The translations under genes were made by a program, and so were the position numbers. From Sorghum bicolor (Eukaryota; Streptophyta; Magnoliopsida; Poales; Poaceae), in assembly GCF_000003195.3 (NCBI RefSeq), contig NC_012873.2, positions 33,264,730 through 33,328,729 on the forward strand: a stretch of 64,000 nucleotides of DNA, given 5' to 3'. Shown here one piece after another: positions 21,795 to 34,317 of the stretch. Each line of letters starts with the position of its first letter. The stretch's first letter is position 1. A model generated the notes under the pieces. It saw only the letters and a program-made list of their open reading frames with translations, was not told the DNA's origin and searched no databases.

Positions 21795-23520
21795 ATGATT
21801 TCTCATTCCTTGAATCATAAGACCGAGTCATATCTTCTGCCTGATCCTATGGAAGAGGTAAAGGCTACGTCTCTAGAGCTTTCAAATGAACCAGACTTGG
21901 AGGAAGAAACCCCGTTCTTCATAGAAGAAGTGGCTGAACCTTTTGAACCTGAACCCTTAGATGAGTTTGCAAAAACAGCTAGACCTCCCATAGAGCTTAA
22001 AACTTTACCACCCGATCTTGCCTATGCTTTCCTGAATAATAATCCAGAGTTTCCTGTGATCATTAGTGATAAACTCACTCAGGAGCAAACTCTGCGATTA
22101 ATGACCGTTCTAGAAAAACATCACTCAGTCTTTGGCTACTCACTCCAAGATCTTATAGGAATCAGTCCTATGATTTGTACCCATCGTATTCCAACAGATC
22201 CTTCTGTTTCACCTTCTCGAGAGCCCCAACGTAGACTTAACAACGTGATGAGGGAAGTAGTTAAAAAGGAAGTTATAAAGTTGTTGGATGTAGGGATTAT
22301 ATATCTTGTGCCACATACAGACCTGTTCAAGTTGTGCCTAAGAAGGGAGGCATGACTGTTGTTATGAATGAAAAGAACGAGCTAATTCCACATCACACCA
22401 TCACAGGGTCGCGGATATGCATAGACTATAGAAAGCTCAACAAAGGCACAAAAAAGGATCATTTTCCTTTACCTTTATTAGATGAGATGCTAGAGCGGTT
22501 AGCGAACCATTCATTCTTCTGTTTCTTGGATGGATATTCAGTGTATCACCAGATCCCGATCCATCCTCATGATCAAAGCAAAACCACTTTTACATGCCCT
22601 TGCAGAACTTATGCTTACCGTAGAATGTCTTTTGGTTTATGTAATGCACCAGCTTCTTTTCAAAGATGCATGATGTCTATATTTTCTGATATGAGTAAAG
22701 AGATTATGGAAGTTTTCATGGATGATTTCTCTATATATGGAAAAACTTTTGATAGTTGTCTTGAAAACTTAGACAAGGTTTTGCAAAGATGTGAAGAAAA
22801 TCACTTAGTCCTTAATTAGGAAAAATGTCATTTTATGGTTAAGGAAGGAATAGTGCTAGGACACCTAGTGTCTGAAAGAGGTATTGAGGTAGACAAAGCT
22901 AAAATTGAAGTAATTGAACAACTACCTCCACCTGTGAATGTAAAAGGGATTCAAAGCTTTCTTGGCCATGCTGGTTTTTATCGCAGATTCATAAAAGATT
23001 TTTCATTCATTGCTAGACCACTTACTCTTTTGCTAGCCAAGGATACTCCTTTCGAATTTGATGATGCATGTTTAACAGCTCTTGAATTATTAAAGAATGC
23101 ACTCATCTCTGCACCAATCATTCAACCCTCTGATTGGTCGTTGCCTTTTGAAATTATGTGTGATGCTAGTGATTATGCTGTGGGGGCAGTTTTGGGACAA
23201 ACTAAAGATAAGAAGCATCATGCAATTGCTTACGTGAGTAAAACTTTGACAGGAGCTCAACTTAATTATGCAACCACTGAAAAAGAGCTTCTAGCTGTTG
23301 TCTTTGCCATTGATAAATTTAGATCTTATTTAGTTGGAGCTAAAATAATTGTTTACACAGATCATGCTGCACTTAAATATTTGCTCACTAAAAAAGATGC
23401 TAAACCTCACCTAATTAGATAGATCTTGCTACTCCAAGAATTTGACCTAGAAATAAAAGATAAAAAGGGAGTAGGAAATTCTGTTGCTGATCACTTGTCT
23501 AGAATGCACTTTAAGAATCC
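21795..23520 (+). pseudogene. Athila reverse transcriptase and RNase H
   Basis: The frame 21795-22355 is the RT leader (PELKTLPPDLAYAFL-like, then THRIPTDPSVSPSREPQRRLN). After a shift near 22335, RT continues: RICIDYRKLN, FCFLDGYSVYHQIPIHP, RRMSFGLCNAPASFQRCMM and the FMDDFSIYG catalytic box. A stop at 22817-22819 interrupts it, then [12 protein letters not shown] leads into RNase H ([36 protein letters not shown]) with its acidic residues kept. A further stop lies at 23420-23422. VADHLSRMH marks the end of RNase H. The sequence is typical of Athila. Confidence 0.85.
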
Positions 23521-23559
23521 ATAGGAAACACCCATCAATGATTCACTCCGGGACGACAA

Positions 23560-24822
23560 GCTCTACGGAATCAACAGGTCTGACCCCTAGTATGCAGATA
23601 TTGTTAATTTTATGGTTTCAGGGTATGTACCACCTGGAGCGAACAAGAAGAAGCTTATTCAAGAAAGTCGTTCACACATATGGGATGAGCCATACCTCTT
23701 CCGAGTATGCTCTAATGGCTTGCTTAGCAGATGTGTGACCACTAAGGAAGGATGGAAGATCATCGACAAATGTCATTCATCACCATACGGAGGTCATTAT
23801 GGAGCATTCCATACACATTCAAAGATCTGGCAGTGTGGATTCTACTGGCCTACAATGTATGAAGACACGAAGCAATATATCAGAAGTGTGGGCCATGTCA
23901 AAGGCACGGAAACATAAATACAAGAGATGCCATGCCACTCACCAAAAACCTTCAGATAGAGCTCTTTGATGTATGGAGAATAGACTACATGGGTCCATTT
24001 CCCCCATCAAAGTAGTGTGAGTTCATCTTGGTGGCAGTTAACTACGTCTCCAAGTGGGTAGAGGCACTACCTTGCAAGCACGCTGACAATATTAGTTCAA
24101 AGAGGATGTTTGAAGAAATCATATTTCTAAGATTTGGAGTCCCTAGAGTAGTGATAAGTGATGGAGGAACACATTTCATCGACAAACGCTTCGAGCACTA
24201 TCTATCAAGACATGGAATTCGTCACAACGTCGCTACCCCCTATCATCCTCAGACAAGTGGCCAAGCAGAGACTTCCAACAAGCAAATCAAGAACATTCTT
24301 CAGAAGACAATAAATGAGATGGGAACGGCATGGAAGGACAAGTTACCCGTTGCACTCTGGGCGTACCGGACAGCATAGAAGACCCCAATTGGAATGTCTC
24401 CATACCAATTGGTGTACGGGAAGACTTGCCACCTACCTGTTGAACTAGAGTTCAAAGCACACTGGGCCATAAGGTGATGGAATATGGACCTAGATGTTGC
24501 TGGAGATCATAGAAGAATGCAATTATTAGAATTGGAGGAATGCCGAGAGAAAGCATATCACAATTCAAAGATCTACAAAGAAAGGGTCAAAAGATGGCAT
24601 GACAAGAGGATCAAGAAGGAGTTCTCACCCAGAGATAAGGTATTACTTTTTAATTCCAGGGTGAAGCTTTTCAGGCATGGAAAACTCCGGAGTAAATGGG
24701 AAGGACCATACAAGGTAATCAATTCATCCTCCCACGGTGCTATCACACTCCAAAATGACGAAGGTACATTATTCAAGGTAAATGATCAACGTCTTAAATT
24801 ATTTTTAGAACCCAATAAATAA
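23560..24822 (+). pseudogene. Athila integrase
   Basis: The HHCC zinc-finger region is at 23760-23890 (CHSSPYGGHYGAFHTH), with its C-x2-C pair thrown out of frame near 23885. The catalytic core has Asp in WRIDYMGPF (near 23977), Asp in VISDGGTHF (near 24160) and Glu in GQAETSNKQ (near 24265), so the DDE triad is present. A stop falls at 24016, another at 24376, and a third at about 24476. The frame 24484-24822 is the C-terminal GPY/F-type domain (KLRSKWEGPYKV). It would insert element DNA into the chromosome if intact. Confidence 0.85.
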
Positions 24823-25155
24823 TTAGAAGAAATAGACCTGATCCATTTTTACCTTCTGATGGAGAATTAGATCCCAACCTTTTTAATCTAACATTTTTGG
24901 GCCATGTTTATATTTTTTAGGATAAATATGCATCTAGAAACACGCTTGAGCAAGCGGGCCCACAGAGGGGCCATAGCCAGGGTGGGCACCCAGTAGATGA
25001 GGGCGGGCGCCCTGCCCCTGTGTCTCCTCGGCCCTAATCTCTTCCGTTGCGATGATCTCGCCCATCTCTATCCAAAAAACCCTACGGATGGGTTGTTACG
25101 CACGCATGGCGGCGGGAGTAACCCGTGGAAAACCCTAGAGGCCCTTTTTGGCCCC
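24823..25155 (+). other. GC-rich region upstream of Athila ORF3
   Basis: No pol sequence remains. Bases 24950-25030 are GC-rich, with GCGGGCCCACAG and GGGCGGGCGCCC blocks that loosely resemble the GC-rich stretch 27465-27530 in the 3' LTR upstream of its TATA box. It is a candidate upstream promoter for ORF3, possibly derived from LTR sequence. That origin is only a visual impression. Confidence 0.4.
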
Positions 25156-25165
25156 TATATAAATA
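25156..25165 (+). promoter_or_regulatory. Internal TATA box before Athila ORF3
   Basis: TATATAAATA stands 87 bases upstream of the ORF3 ATG at 25252. About 30 bases downstream is CTCAACACCAATTC, a plausible plant transcription start. Together with the poly(A) signals after the ORF this makes a complete small transcription unit inside the retrotransposon. Confidence 0.65.
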
Positions 25166-25251
25166 GACCCCTGACGTCAGCGCTCAACACCAATTCATTC
25201 AATCATTCTTTCCTTCCTTAATTTGAGCTTGCTTTGTCCCTCGCTGCTCCA

Positions 25252-25881
25252 ATGGCCGACAAGTTCCACGATGATTGGGAAGTCATTCCCTACGACCTCA
25301 ACAAGAACCCCAAGGAAGACCTCGATGCCTACGCTCTCGTCCCGGCTAACACAGAGCGACAGCTAGCAGCCATGCCATCTCGCCAGCGCAGCTCCACCCA
25401 ATCCTTCTATGCCCAACCAGTTCTCACCGCGCCGCCGCAGCCCCTACTTCTTAAGGGGCCATCAGCCAAGCAAGAGGCCATCGTCAAGGTGCCAGCCAGC
25501 ACGATGATCCTGCGACCCAGACCCAATGAGCGGGTCATAGGAGTCAAGACCAGCCGGAGCGGTGAGATCAGCAGCGTCCGCTACACCACGGAGGAGGAGA
25601 GGCCCTACTTCGAAGGGGTCAGAGCACCGAAAGTTCGCTTCATCCCTCCGAAGGAAGCCCCGAAGCACGCCGTCAACTCCTTCGAGACACCTCCTAAGCG
25701 CCGCAAGACTGTAGGAGATGTAGATGAGGAAGTCCGTAGGACAAACAAGCTTATCATGGAGCTTCAGTCCTCAGTTAACTCCCTTAATAGGCAGCTCCCT
25801 AACCTGAACACCATTGTGCTCGGTCTTAGACCTGACCTTTCAAGTGCTACTAATAGGATCAGGCAGTTAGAGCACCATTGA
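25252..25881 (+). CDS. Athila ORF3, accessory protein of unknown function
   Basis: An uninterrupted 209-codon frame beginning MADKFHDDWEVIPYDL, placed between pol and the 3' LTR where Athila elements often carry a third ORF sometimes called env-like. It has no signal peptide and no membrane segment, so it does not look like an envelope protein. Residues 1-50 are acidic, 60-150 are Pro/Arg-rich with a basic PPKRRKT patch at about residues 147-153 (possible nuclear signal), and 160-205 look like a short coiled coil (LIMELQSSVNSLNRQL). It is the only intact coding frame of this element while gag and pol are full of stops. An upstream in-frame TTG at 25234 is not preferred. Confidence 0.6.
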   Translation: MADKFHDDWEVIPYDLNKNPKEDLDAYALVPANTERQLAAMPSRQRSSTQSFYAQPVLTAPPQPLLLKGPSAKQEAIVKVPASTMILRPRPNERVIGVKTSRSGEISSVRYTTEEERPYFEGVRAPKVRFIPPKEAPKHAVNSFETPPKRRKTVGDVDEEVRRTNKLIMELQSSVNSLNRQLPNLNTIVLGLRPDLSSATNRIRQLEHH

Positions 25882-26000
25882 GTTATCTAGATTATATCTT
25901 GAGGCAGTGTATCTTAGTTATTCATTAGATTCGATTAGATTCGATTAGATTCAGTTTAGATTCATTGCTAGATTCAGTTCGTTGTTCATTAGTCGGTTGT

Positions 26001-26024
26001 AATAAATGCCTCAAGATAAATAAA
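26001..26024 (+). terminator. Poly(A) signals after ORF3
   Basis: Two AATAAA hexamers (26001 and 26019) lie 120-140 bases after the ORF3 stop, a normal distance for a plant mRNA 3' end. Confidence 0.5.
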
Positions 26025-27212
26025 GATCATTATTATTATGCCTTGTGTGTCTCCACTTTATTTTTATGAAAGAAAGTAGGAAACAAGTATGGGGGAGATC
26101 CCCCGACATGCCAAACAAACTTCGACCGCACCACTCCACGATTCTGCATGCTCTATTTACACACATGCACACATATCTTGGTCCGTGCAGAATATTGTCT
26201 CTAACATGATAAAAGATAAAAAATATATATTTCTAATCATGATTAATCTCACTCTGTGATATTTCCTGAAAACCTACAATTATTGAAAAATCATTTAAAA
26301 CCCTGTGCTGCTCAAGTCACTGTGGAATGTGAGATGGTAGAGTATGGGTACCTTATTCTTGATATCTTTGTCGCTTGGAGAATTTATTTTAAAAACTTCA
26401 AAAATATAGCTACCATCCTTAGTGTTTTATATGTCTGCTAAACCTAAAAATATTAATTATGATAATAAAAGCTATCTGCTTTGTACTGGGTTTGTTCAAA
26501 ACGAGTTAGACCCTTGTTGAGAAATTTATCATGCTCCTAAGATCAAGACATTTTTATTCAGAAAGATTCACTCTTCCGAAGTATTATTGCGTTTGAGGCA
26601 TGGGCTATGCGAAAATATGAATTTTGAGGAAATAAAAAGGAGCAAGTGCTCACAACCTCGCAGAAAAAAATGGACAAGTGTCCGATAGTAGAATTAGGGA
26701 TACTCCGGTATCCACCTGAAAAAAATGATGAGATGATAAAAATATGATAAAAAGAAAATGATAGCCCATGGTCCCTTTAATAAGCAATATGCTAGTAAGA
26801 GTTGACAAGTTTTTAATTTTCAAAGTCTTTGATCTAAGAGTATGGCATTCCTCTCCTCAGATCCTGTTTTGACCAAGCAATAAATATAGGGTAAGTATGC
26901 TTAAGAATTTCTGCAAATTAAAACAGCCTCAGTGAGATATATACAAGATAATGAGTGATCTGAGAGGACCTATGAGGATAAAGGTATGCTAAGTTTTCTT
27001 TTCAAAAAATATACAAAAACTCCAAGTGATAGGGTTGAGAAGAAGAAAGGATCTCTACTTTGACCATATATTTCCCTGACTACAGTACACAGGGGACATT
27101 TTTACAACACCCTGTAGGTATGAAAAGAATGCTTTACAATGTTTTAACCTCAAATGTTTTTCTGAACCATCCTTTTCTCGAGAACGAGTAAAGGCCTAAG
27201 TATGGGGGTGTT
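26025..27212 (+). other. Athila 3' untranslated region and purine tract
   Basis: No coding sequence was recognised in these 1.2 kb. TATGGGGGAG at 26089 and AAGTATGGGGGTG just before the LTR (about 27198-27210) are purine-rich. The second, directly at the LTR start, is the likely primer for plus-strand synthesis. Confidence 0.6.
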
Positions 27213-27856
27213 TGTTGACGGTTCTTAAGTATCAATTTTAATCATCAAATAAATAAGGAAAAGGACCTATATGCAAGCAACACCTAGAATTAGGGTTTGA
27301 TCTGACAGAATTCCACGAGTTTTGTTGTTTATCTATTTCTGTTGGGGGTTATTAGGAAATATGAAGGAAAGGCCCACAAGTCGGGTTTACATAGAGATAT
27401 TAACTTGTGCGCAAATTTTCCTCGGTCTAGAAGAGTCCAGAAGCAACACGAGCGAGCGGGAGGCCGAGCGGGCCCACAGGCAAGGCGCCCACCCTACCCC
27501 ACTAGGGGCCCGCCCTGGCCAGGCAGCCAATCAGGCTCCGTCACGTGGATTATGCTCCACCGCCTCTAAGGATTAAGGAAAATAGCTCAATTAAGTTCGG
27601 TTTGATCCGACGGCCCAGATTCACTTGAGGGGGCTATATAAGCAGGACCCCTAGCTTCTAGAGAAGGCAATCCCCATTATTCATTAGCATATTTCCAGAG
27701 ATGATTCAGAGAGAGGTTCCTTAGGGTTCCAACCTCATAGGGCTTAGCATCCAATGTGAGATAAGACTTAGTTCTTCTAGATTGAGAGAGATAGAGTGGA
27801 GGTGTAGATCGGAGAAAGCCCAGCCTGTCGGTGTCTACTCCGAGGTTGTACCTGCA
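27213..27856 (+). repeat. Athila 3' LTR, left part
   Basis: Begins TGTTGACGG after the purine tract. A TATA box (TATATAAG, 27635-27642) marks the LTR promoter. It is cut at CTGCA (27852-27856) by LTR D, and the remainder resumes at 55681. Confidence 0.85.
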
Positions 27857-30800
27857 TGCCACACCCTGGCTTTAAAAATAAGACCAGAGTTGTCATATGT
27901 GTGCCCAGGAAGTCCACACATACAACAAAGAATAGAAATATCACAAAACAATGTTATATATAGCGGAAAACATATTTATATTAGCACTAACAAACATCAG
28001 AGTACGCGGAAAGAGTAGCTAAACTTCTTAGGCTCCATTCTTCTCATGGACGCTTGACTGGGGGCTCTGTACGCCAAGCACTTCTGATAAGCCTCGAGAG
28101 AACTTCACGATATCTTAATCCTTCTTCTGAGCAGCACTTTACTACACACTGGGGGTGTGGGGGAAATAGCAAGGGTGAGTTCATGTCAAACTCAGCAAGC
28201 ACAGACGGAAAGTAATGACATGCACGGCTTAAAACAAGGTAAAGCTGACTTGGTTTGACTGCGGTAGCATTTTAGTTGATCACTTTTAATTATGACTATT
28301 ATAAGAACAACCTATTACTAATTATGAGTAGCATAACCCCAACCCTTAATTAGTGTAAGTAGTAATTAGCATCTTTTAAAGTACTATCCTAATTATTATA
28401 GTAATCCAGGGATTAACCCCAATTATTAACACAGGATAGTAATTCTGCCAACACGGAATAGCCATTCCGCCAAAACACGAGGTAGCAACCTCGCCAAGGT
28501 CCATCTCCAAGTATCCAGTGAATCCAAGTTGCTCATCAAGTGAGGGTCTGGGCCGCTCGTGACCGTGAGCACGGCTGATATATCAGTTTTACACTCTGCA
28601 GAGGTGTGCACGTTCACTCCAAGTCGTGATTCCCATTTGCCCGGGATCACGACTCCCCAAAACACTACCAAGGTGAGCAAGCAGGGTCTCACTACGAGAC
28701 CTTTCACAGGGTCCAACTAATAGGATGCCACTCGCAAGTTTTTGCCGGGGCGCTCGGCAGTCGATACCCATAGCCATGGCGTACCAATCAACCGACAACT
28801 TAATATTCATTACCCAAGTTACTTCCTCATGCCTATCCGGAAAGTAACACCCTACTAGTGGAGGTCCTGCTAATTAGTCAAGCCAGAGCCATATAGCTTG
28901 GAGCTGCACTGTATGTTCCAGGGGGCCGCTCCCTGACTAAGTCCTTACGGAAAGCAGAGACGGGTACGCCCGGCAAACCGGACCACCAACAGTACCCGCT
29001 CCCCCTGTCACCACCATCATCACGATGCTCGTAAGCATCCAACATCGCCATCACCGCAGTGACCAAAGGTTCAGCACAGCTTAAACATCAAGATAAGTAG
29101 AGAGTAATTCTTGTTTAAGCATGTGTATAAGATGAGTAGAGCAGCTAAGCAAACCTAGTATAGCCTAGACTACCCATATACATAACCCCAGGTGAACAAG
29201 GAATAGAGTCATGTCCTTAGGGTTTGCATTCATTGGACACATGCATGTAAAGTAAATGGCATTAATGAGTAGGTTCAAAATGATCAAACGGTGTCTGCAC
29301 TTGCCTTTATTCCCAGTGTATATCTGCTCAGAATTCTTTGGCTTCTTTCTTCTGATCTCCAACTTCTGCTTCGACTGTCGGTCCTTAGCTCCTGGTCTTC
29401 ACTGCTGACGAACAACGCTTCTTCTACTCGTAGCAAACAAGCAACACCAACAGACAAACAAACAATCAAGACTAAGAACAAGCATCAATCAAAAGAAAAG
29501 CTTAGAAAGAGCGCACTAAACGACACGGCTTATTGCTACGATCGTGACAACGCAAGAACGGTTGAGAACGGAGCTATCGTTAAACGGACACGACTTTCGA
29601 GGTTCGAAGTGTAACGAAGAAGACGACTACACGCCGGTCGTATTTTATTTAATGAAATAAAATGACAGACATTTAATAGAACTATCCTAATTTTAGATTA
29701 ACCAAATTATGTTGAATTATAAAAGCCGGAGTTAAATTTCAGTTATATTTTAATTGTAGATGATTATATATCATTTAAGCCATTTACGCCTTTGTAATTT
29801 TAGAAAACACAAAGCATGTGAGAGCAACTAGTCAAATCCTAACATGCGTCACATTTATATTAAACAAGTTATAACTAATAAAGAACCATTTAAGTTGATA
29901 TTAATAATGTTAACATTTATTTATTTATAAAAGAACTAAATTATAAACATAAGTTACTTTTAATCCAGAAAGACATTAAATAAATATTAAACAAATTAAT
30001 TATATACTTTATGTCTAACTAAAAGAATTATAATTAATAAATATTTAAGTTAACATTAATCAAGTTAATATTAGATTATAAAAATACCAAAGTGTAAACC
30101 TAAATTGTTTTTTTATTAATTAAAAAAATGACACTCAATAAAAAATAATTAAACTAATTATATTTATAAACATGGGGCATGGAAAACAGTATCGCTAACA
30201 AGTCATTTACGTTGCCATGGTCATAAAATAATAGAAATCATGATTATAACTCTATATTGCTTTTAATTATAAAATTAGGTGCATATATTAATTAATCTAA
30301 TATTCAACTAAATATATATAAAAATATATGACATATTAAAAGTTAGCACTACTGCGTAGAGCGCGACGTTACGAAACTAACGCAATTGAAACGGAATAAA
30401 ACGGAGTTAGAACGATTAAATTGCGAAGAATTAATGACCAGTGGCAAACTTGTAATTAAGTCGTCTTCTACCTTGAGCTTTCGTACGAACGAAACCAGGG
30501 CTGCCTGCTGCTGTTTCGTGCATGAAGGGAAGGGCCCCGACCAAGGCAAGGGCGGCTCGACTGGTCCCATGGCGCGGCGCGGCGCGCTGGACTCGCCTAG
30601 GCACGCGGTGGCCAAGGCAGGGGAGGGGAGTCCTCCTTGACGTGATGGCTGCTTGTGCCCTGCACGGCAGGGGCGCGAGAGGGCCTCGACCGAGAGGTCC
30701 AGAGGCGCCTGAGACCGCCGGCAGCCAGCGCGAGGCGTGCAGGGCGGCGCCAGAACGGCTTCCGGGGCGGGATGGCGAGAGACAAACGAAAAAAAAGAAA

Positions 30801-31615
30801 CCAAAGTGTGGTTCGTCGGAGATGGAGAAGAAAGGATGGGAACGTGACTAAATGAACATGGATTCACAAAACAAAAGACGTGCCGGTGTAGAGCACAATG
30901 AGACAAACCTCGAGACGGTAACGGTTTTCGCAGGCGATGACTGAGGCGGCCGAAAAAGCTCGCTGAACTTTCACCGGAGAAGTTCGCCGGATCCAAAACT
31001 TCGGCGATGGATCTGCGGGGCTACGAGCGGCGCCTCGGAATAAGGGTTGTACTTCTAGAATCAGCGCGTCGAGGGCTACGCCGGCATATATATAGGTCTA
31101 GGGTTTGGAAAAGTTTTGGAATTTCTTAGTTTCGGGATTTTAAATAAATCATTTTCAGTTCCAAAATAATTCCAGAAAAAGCTGAAATCATTTTAAAGCT
31201 CTGAAAAATATTTCCAAAATTCTAAAAATTAAAGGAAAACTTTTAGAGATATATTAAGAGTTGATCAATCCAAATAAAGTTTTTGATGTCCATGAAAAAG
31301 AATTTTAGAGCATATAAAAAATAGATTTTGTTCTAGAAAATTGGGGAAAAGTCTTGAAAAGGTCCGAAAAATTTTCGGGAAGCATCGGACCACGTCTAAA
31401 CATGTTTTTTTTTAAAAAATCTTAGCACACATAAAAATAATAAACTCAAGTAATAGACAAGCATGATATCAACTAAAGCTCGTCTAATTAATTAAAAACA
31501 TTTGAAAAGCACCATTTTTCTTTGATAAAAATATATAAAAATCTAAACTATTGTTGAGAAATTTTATTCATATATTGAAACCATTCATTTTATTTAGTAT
31601 TTTCTAATAACAACC
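27857..31615 (-). mobile_element. LTR D, large part; solo LTR with TSD CTGCA
   Basis: The block begins TGCCACACCC after CTGCA. Its other end is found 24 kb away (55650-55675, ending GGGGTGTTATA) followed by CTGCA at 55676-55680. Rejoined, it is a single LTR of about 3.8 kb with no coding region. The 3' end in the minus sense reads TGTAACACCCC, like the Tekay-type LTRs here, while the plus-strand right end has TATA instead of TACA, probably a point mutation. Internal frames, including 30349-30996 in a GC-rich stretch, have no known motifs. It is longer than its relatives in this window, so it may contain an unrecognised insertion. Confidence 0.75.
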
Positions 31616-34153
31616 TGAAGCGTCCCTGGTAAACCAGGAACTCAAATGTGATACAATACTAGTCCTAGGAGGCTAGTAACACATTTATTACATCAGATAA
31701 GTTTCAGCGCAGTAGTCTTGGAAAGCGTGGACAAGGATGGCACGCTATAATAATAAGACACCAAAATACAACATAGGTCCAAAGGACCCAGAAACAAACG
31801 ATATCACAATCGAACATCTGACGAGTCCCAATGCCACAGGCTTAGTTGGTTGCAGACACGACCTTACTCGAACGCCACTTCGGGATCGAAGTCCGGATCT
31901 TCCACTGTTTAATAAAGCAAGGGTGAGTACAAAGTACTCAGCAAATCCAACCTTACCCTACGGAAGGGGATAACAATATATATGCATATGGATAAATCAA
32001 GGATGAAGCTTAGTTTTATTTGCATAAAGCTATCTTTTTACACATGCAAGGTTTTATTTCACAAATACTGTTGTAAAAGACCTCTTTTTCCACGTATGAT
32101 AGTATTTCTAAAAATGGGGTTTTGATCACAATTTTAAGTGTTGTTCAACCCTTGTTCTCACAACACAATGGCAGTTTCCAAAATCACACTCTCTCACATG
32201 CTTTCACTCATCCCAACCCATCTAGTTGTTGAAACCAAACCATAACCCGTCCGAGACCGCGGACACGGCTATCCAGATAGATTTACACTCTGCAGAGGTT
32301 GTACACTTTTCCCACAAGTAGGATACCATAACTTACACCGTCGTGCAAGCACAGATCCATCAAAGTCATTACCCTCCATAGCTAAGTAATGGCGCTCACC
32401 ACGGTAACACTAAGGCCACATCTCATGATACCACAATAATTCACAAAGCTCTTTTCATACATTTTCACAATTTCACATACATCACTTAGTGTCCCGTTGC
32501 ACACCTGCCTCCAGGTGATTGCCATACTAACTAGAGGGATTTAGACTATGCCTTTCCCGAGCAAGGCGAGTGGTTGTACGATAAATGAGTTAGGCAAGAT
32601 GAATCATCAACTCAGTCCTTAATCGAGACAAGACGGATATCTTCACGCTTAACCCCGCAAGGTATAAGCCACAACACCAGGGCATCCCCAAAAGAGATCC
32701 CATCCGCCCCATCTCCATAGTAATCACATCTATAACTTGTTCATTAACCCTTTCATAATACCCACAATATATTTTCACCACTCACACCTTTTACTTTTAA
32801 AATCATTATATTTGAGAAAATATAGCGATGAGTATTCAGGATGAGTAACAAGTTCTAAGCATGCTAAATAATAATATTTCTGTCATAGCATATTATTTGT
32901 TCCTAGGTTCAAGACAATTACCCGGTAATATCAATTCAAGGATGGCTATTCAACAGGTTTTAACTAAGCAGCAAAAATACTTCCTACATATATCGTACAT
33001 GCAATATTTAAAACGGCTTCTACGGGTTGTGTTTAAAAATAGAATCAATATGCATCAAAGGGGATCGGTTGGACTTGCCTCCGTCGGCGTCCTTGGCAAA
33101 CTCCTGCTGACAGTCCGGGTCCTCGGCGTCAAACTCGCGGTACTCGTTTCCAACGTTCTCGTTTTCCGCCTCGTTCACTCCGTCAGCTAAAATACGCGAC
33201 GAACGACACAGACAACAAGCACAGATAAATAATCATATAAATTCAAATGAGCTCCAAAAATCATGAAATTAATATGAGAGGTAGATCATGATTTTTGATG
33301 AATTTAGGAAAAAGAATTATTAAAATCAGAGTTAGCATATGGTATTTGTAAAATGGCCGGACTTTAATCATGCGAAAAAGGCTAACGATGATTAAAAAAT
33401 ACATGCTTCATGAGATGAATTTTGGCTGGTAGTGCATGCATGCATGTACTATTTGGTGAAGTTAATGTTCGTGGCCCACGCATGCATGGTTAGAGAGAAA
33501 TTAGCAGGGGTCATTAGAGCTCTTCTGTATAACATGGTTCTATTTGTGGAGTTCTTGGCAGTGAATCAGTATAGACAAATACAAGGAAAAATACAGGACA
33601 ATACTACAGAAAGACAGAGAAGAGCAAGGAGATGCTCATGAGCTGCTCACCTCGTCTTGCGACGACAGTCGAGCTCGGCTTGTACGTATGGCCGTATACG
33701 GTATATGCGAAGTGAGAGCGAGTGAGCAAGTGAGTGAACGTGTTTCTCGGGTGGTGAGAGTGAGCACCCGAGGCTGGCTTTTTATAGGCCAAAGCGCTCA
33801 ACTGCGTGCCATTAAAAATGCTACTGTAGCTCATGGTCGGTGCCTAATTTACATGCACGATGCATGCAAATGGACGGTGCCTAATCACCGTGTCCTTGCA
33901 TGCAGGTGCATGCAAATGGACGGTGCATGCTCGTCCTGCATGCATGCATGAGATATATATTCGTGTAGGTGCACTGCTATGTTTTCTTGCATGTAAGCTT
34001 GCTGGTACTCGCTGTTATTTGTGCGCGAAAAAAATATGGACGGATTAGATGAAGATACTATAGAGCTCAAATTATTTTATAGTTTTTGAAATATATTTTG
34101 AAAATAATTTTTAATGCGAGTGATTTTTGAATGTGAATTTTTGGGATGTTACA
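31616..34153 (-). repeat. Tekay-like element, 3' LTR
   Basis: 2,538 bp, matching 53093-55644 almost throughout. A minus-strand TATA box (TATAAAAA, 33779-33786) is the likely LTR promoter. Short frames repeated at the same places in both LTRs are not genes. Both LTRs share TGCATGCATGCATG-type runs near 33435 and 33940. Confidence 0.95.
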
Positions 34154-34312
34154 AACCTACCCCACTTAAAAGGAATCTCGTCCTCGAGATTCGGCTGGGT
34201 CCTAAATAGATGGGGAAACTCTTTTATCAGGGCATCTTCTCTTTCCCATGTTGCTTCTGCTTCAGTGTGTCTACTCCACTGAACACGACAAATTCGGACT
34301 GTTGTCGTTTGA
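34111..34312 (-). pseudogene. Tekay-like integrase chromodomain, separated end
   Basis: The minus-strand frame contains CRVQWSRHTEAEATWERE, the hallmark of the C-terminal chromodomain of chromoviruses, which guides integration to chromatin marks. It is cut off from its integrase (47200-48462) by the nested Tat element, which inserted within the domain. A purine tract (34154-34170, minus) follows before the LTR, and the frame runs on into the LTR. Confidence 0.85.
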
Positions 34313-34317
34313 GTTTG

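Noticed and set aside
25252..25881. Reading ORF3 as a viral-type envelope protein
   Set aside because: No signal peptide, transmembrane segment or cysteine pattern is visible.
30349..30996. 215-codon frame in LTR D
   Set aside because: Lies in a GC-rich LTR stretch where long frames occur by chance; no domain, no second copy.
33432..34048. Small frames present twice (also at 54923-55539)
   Set aside because: The duplication is simply the two LTRs of the Tekay-like element.
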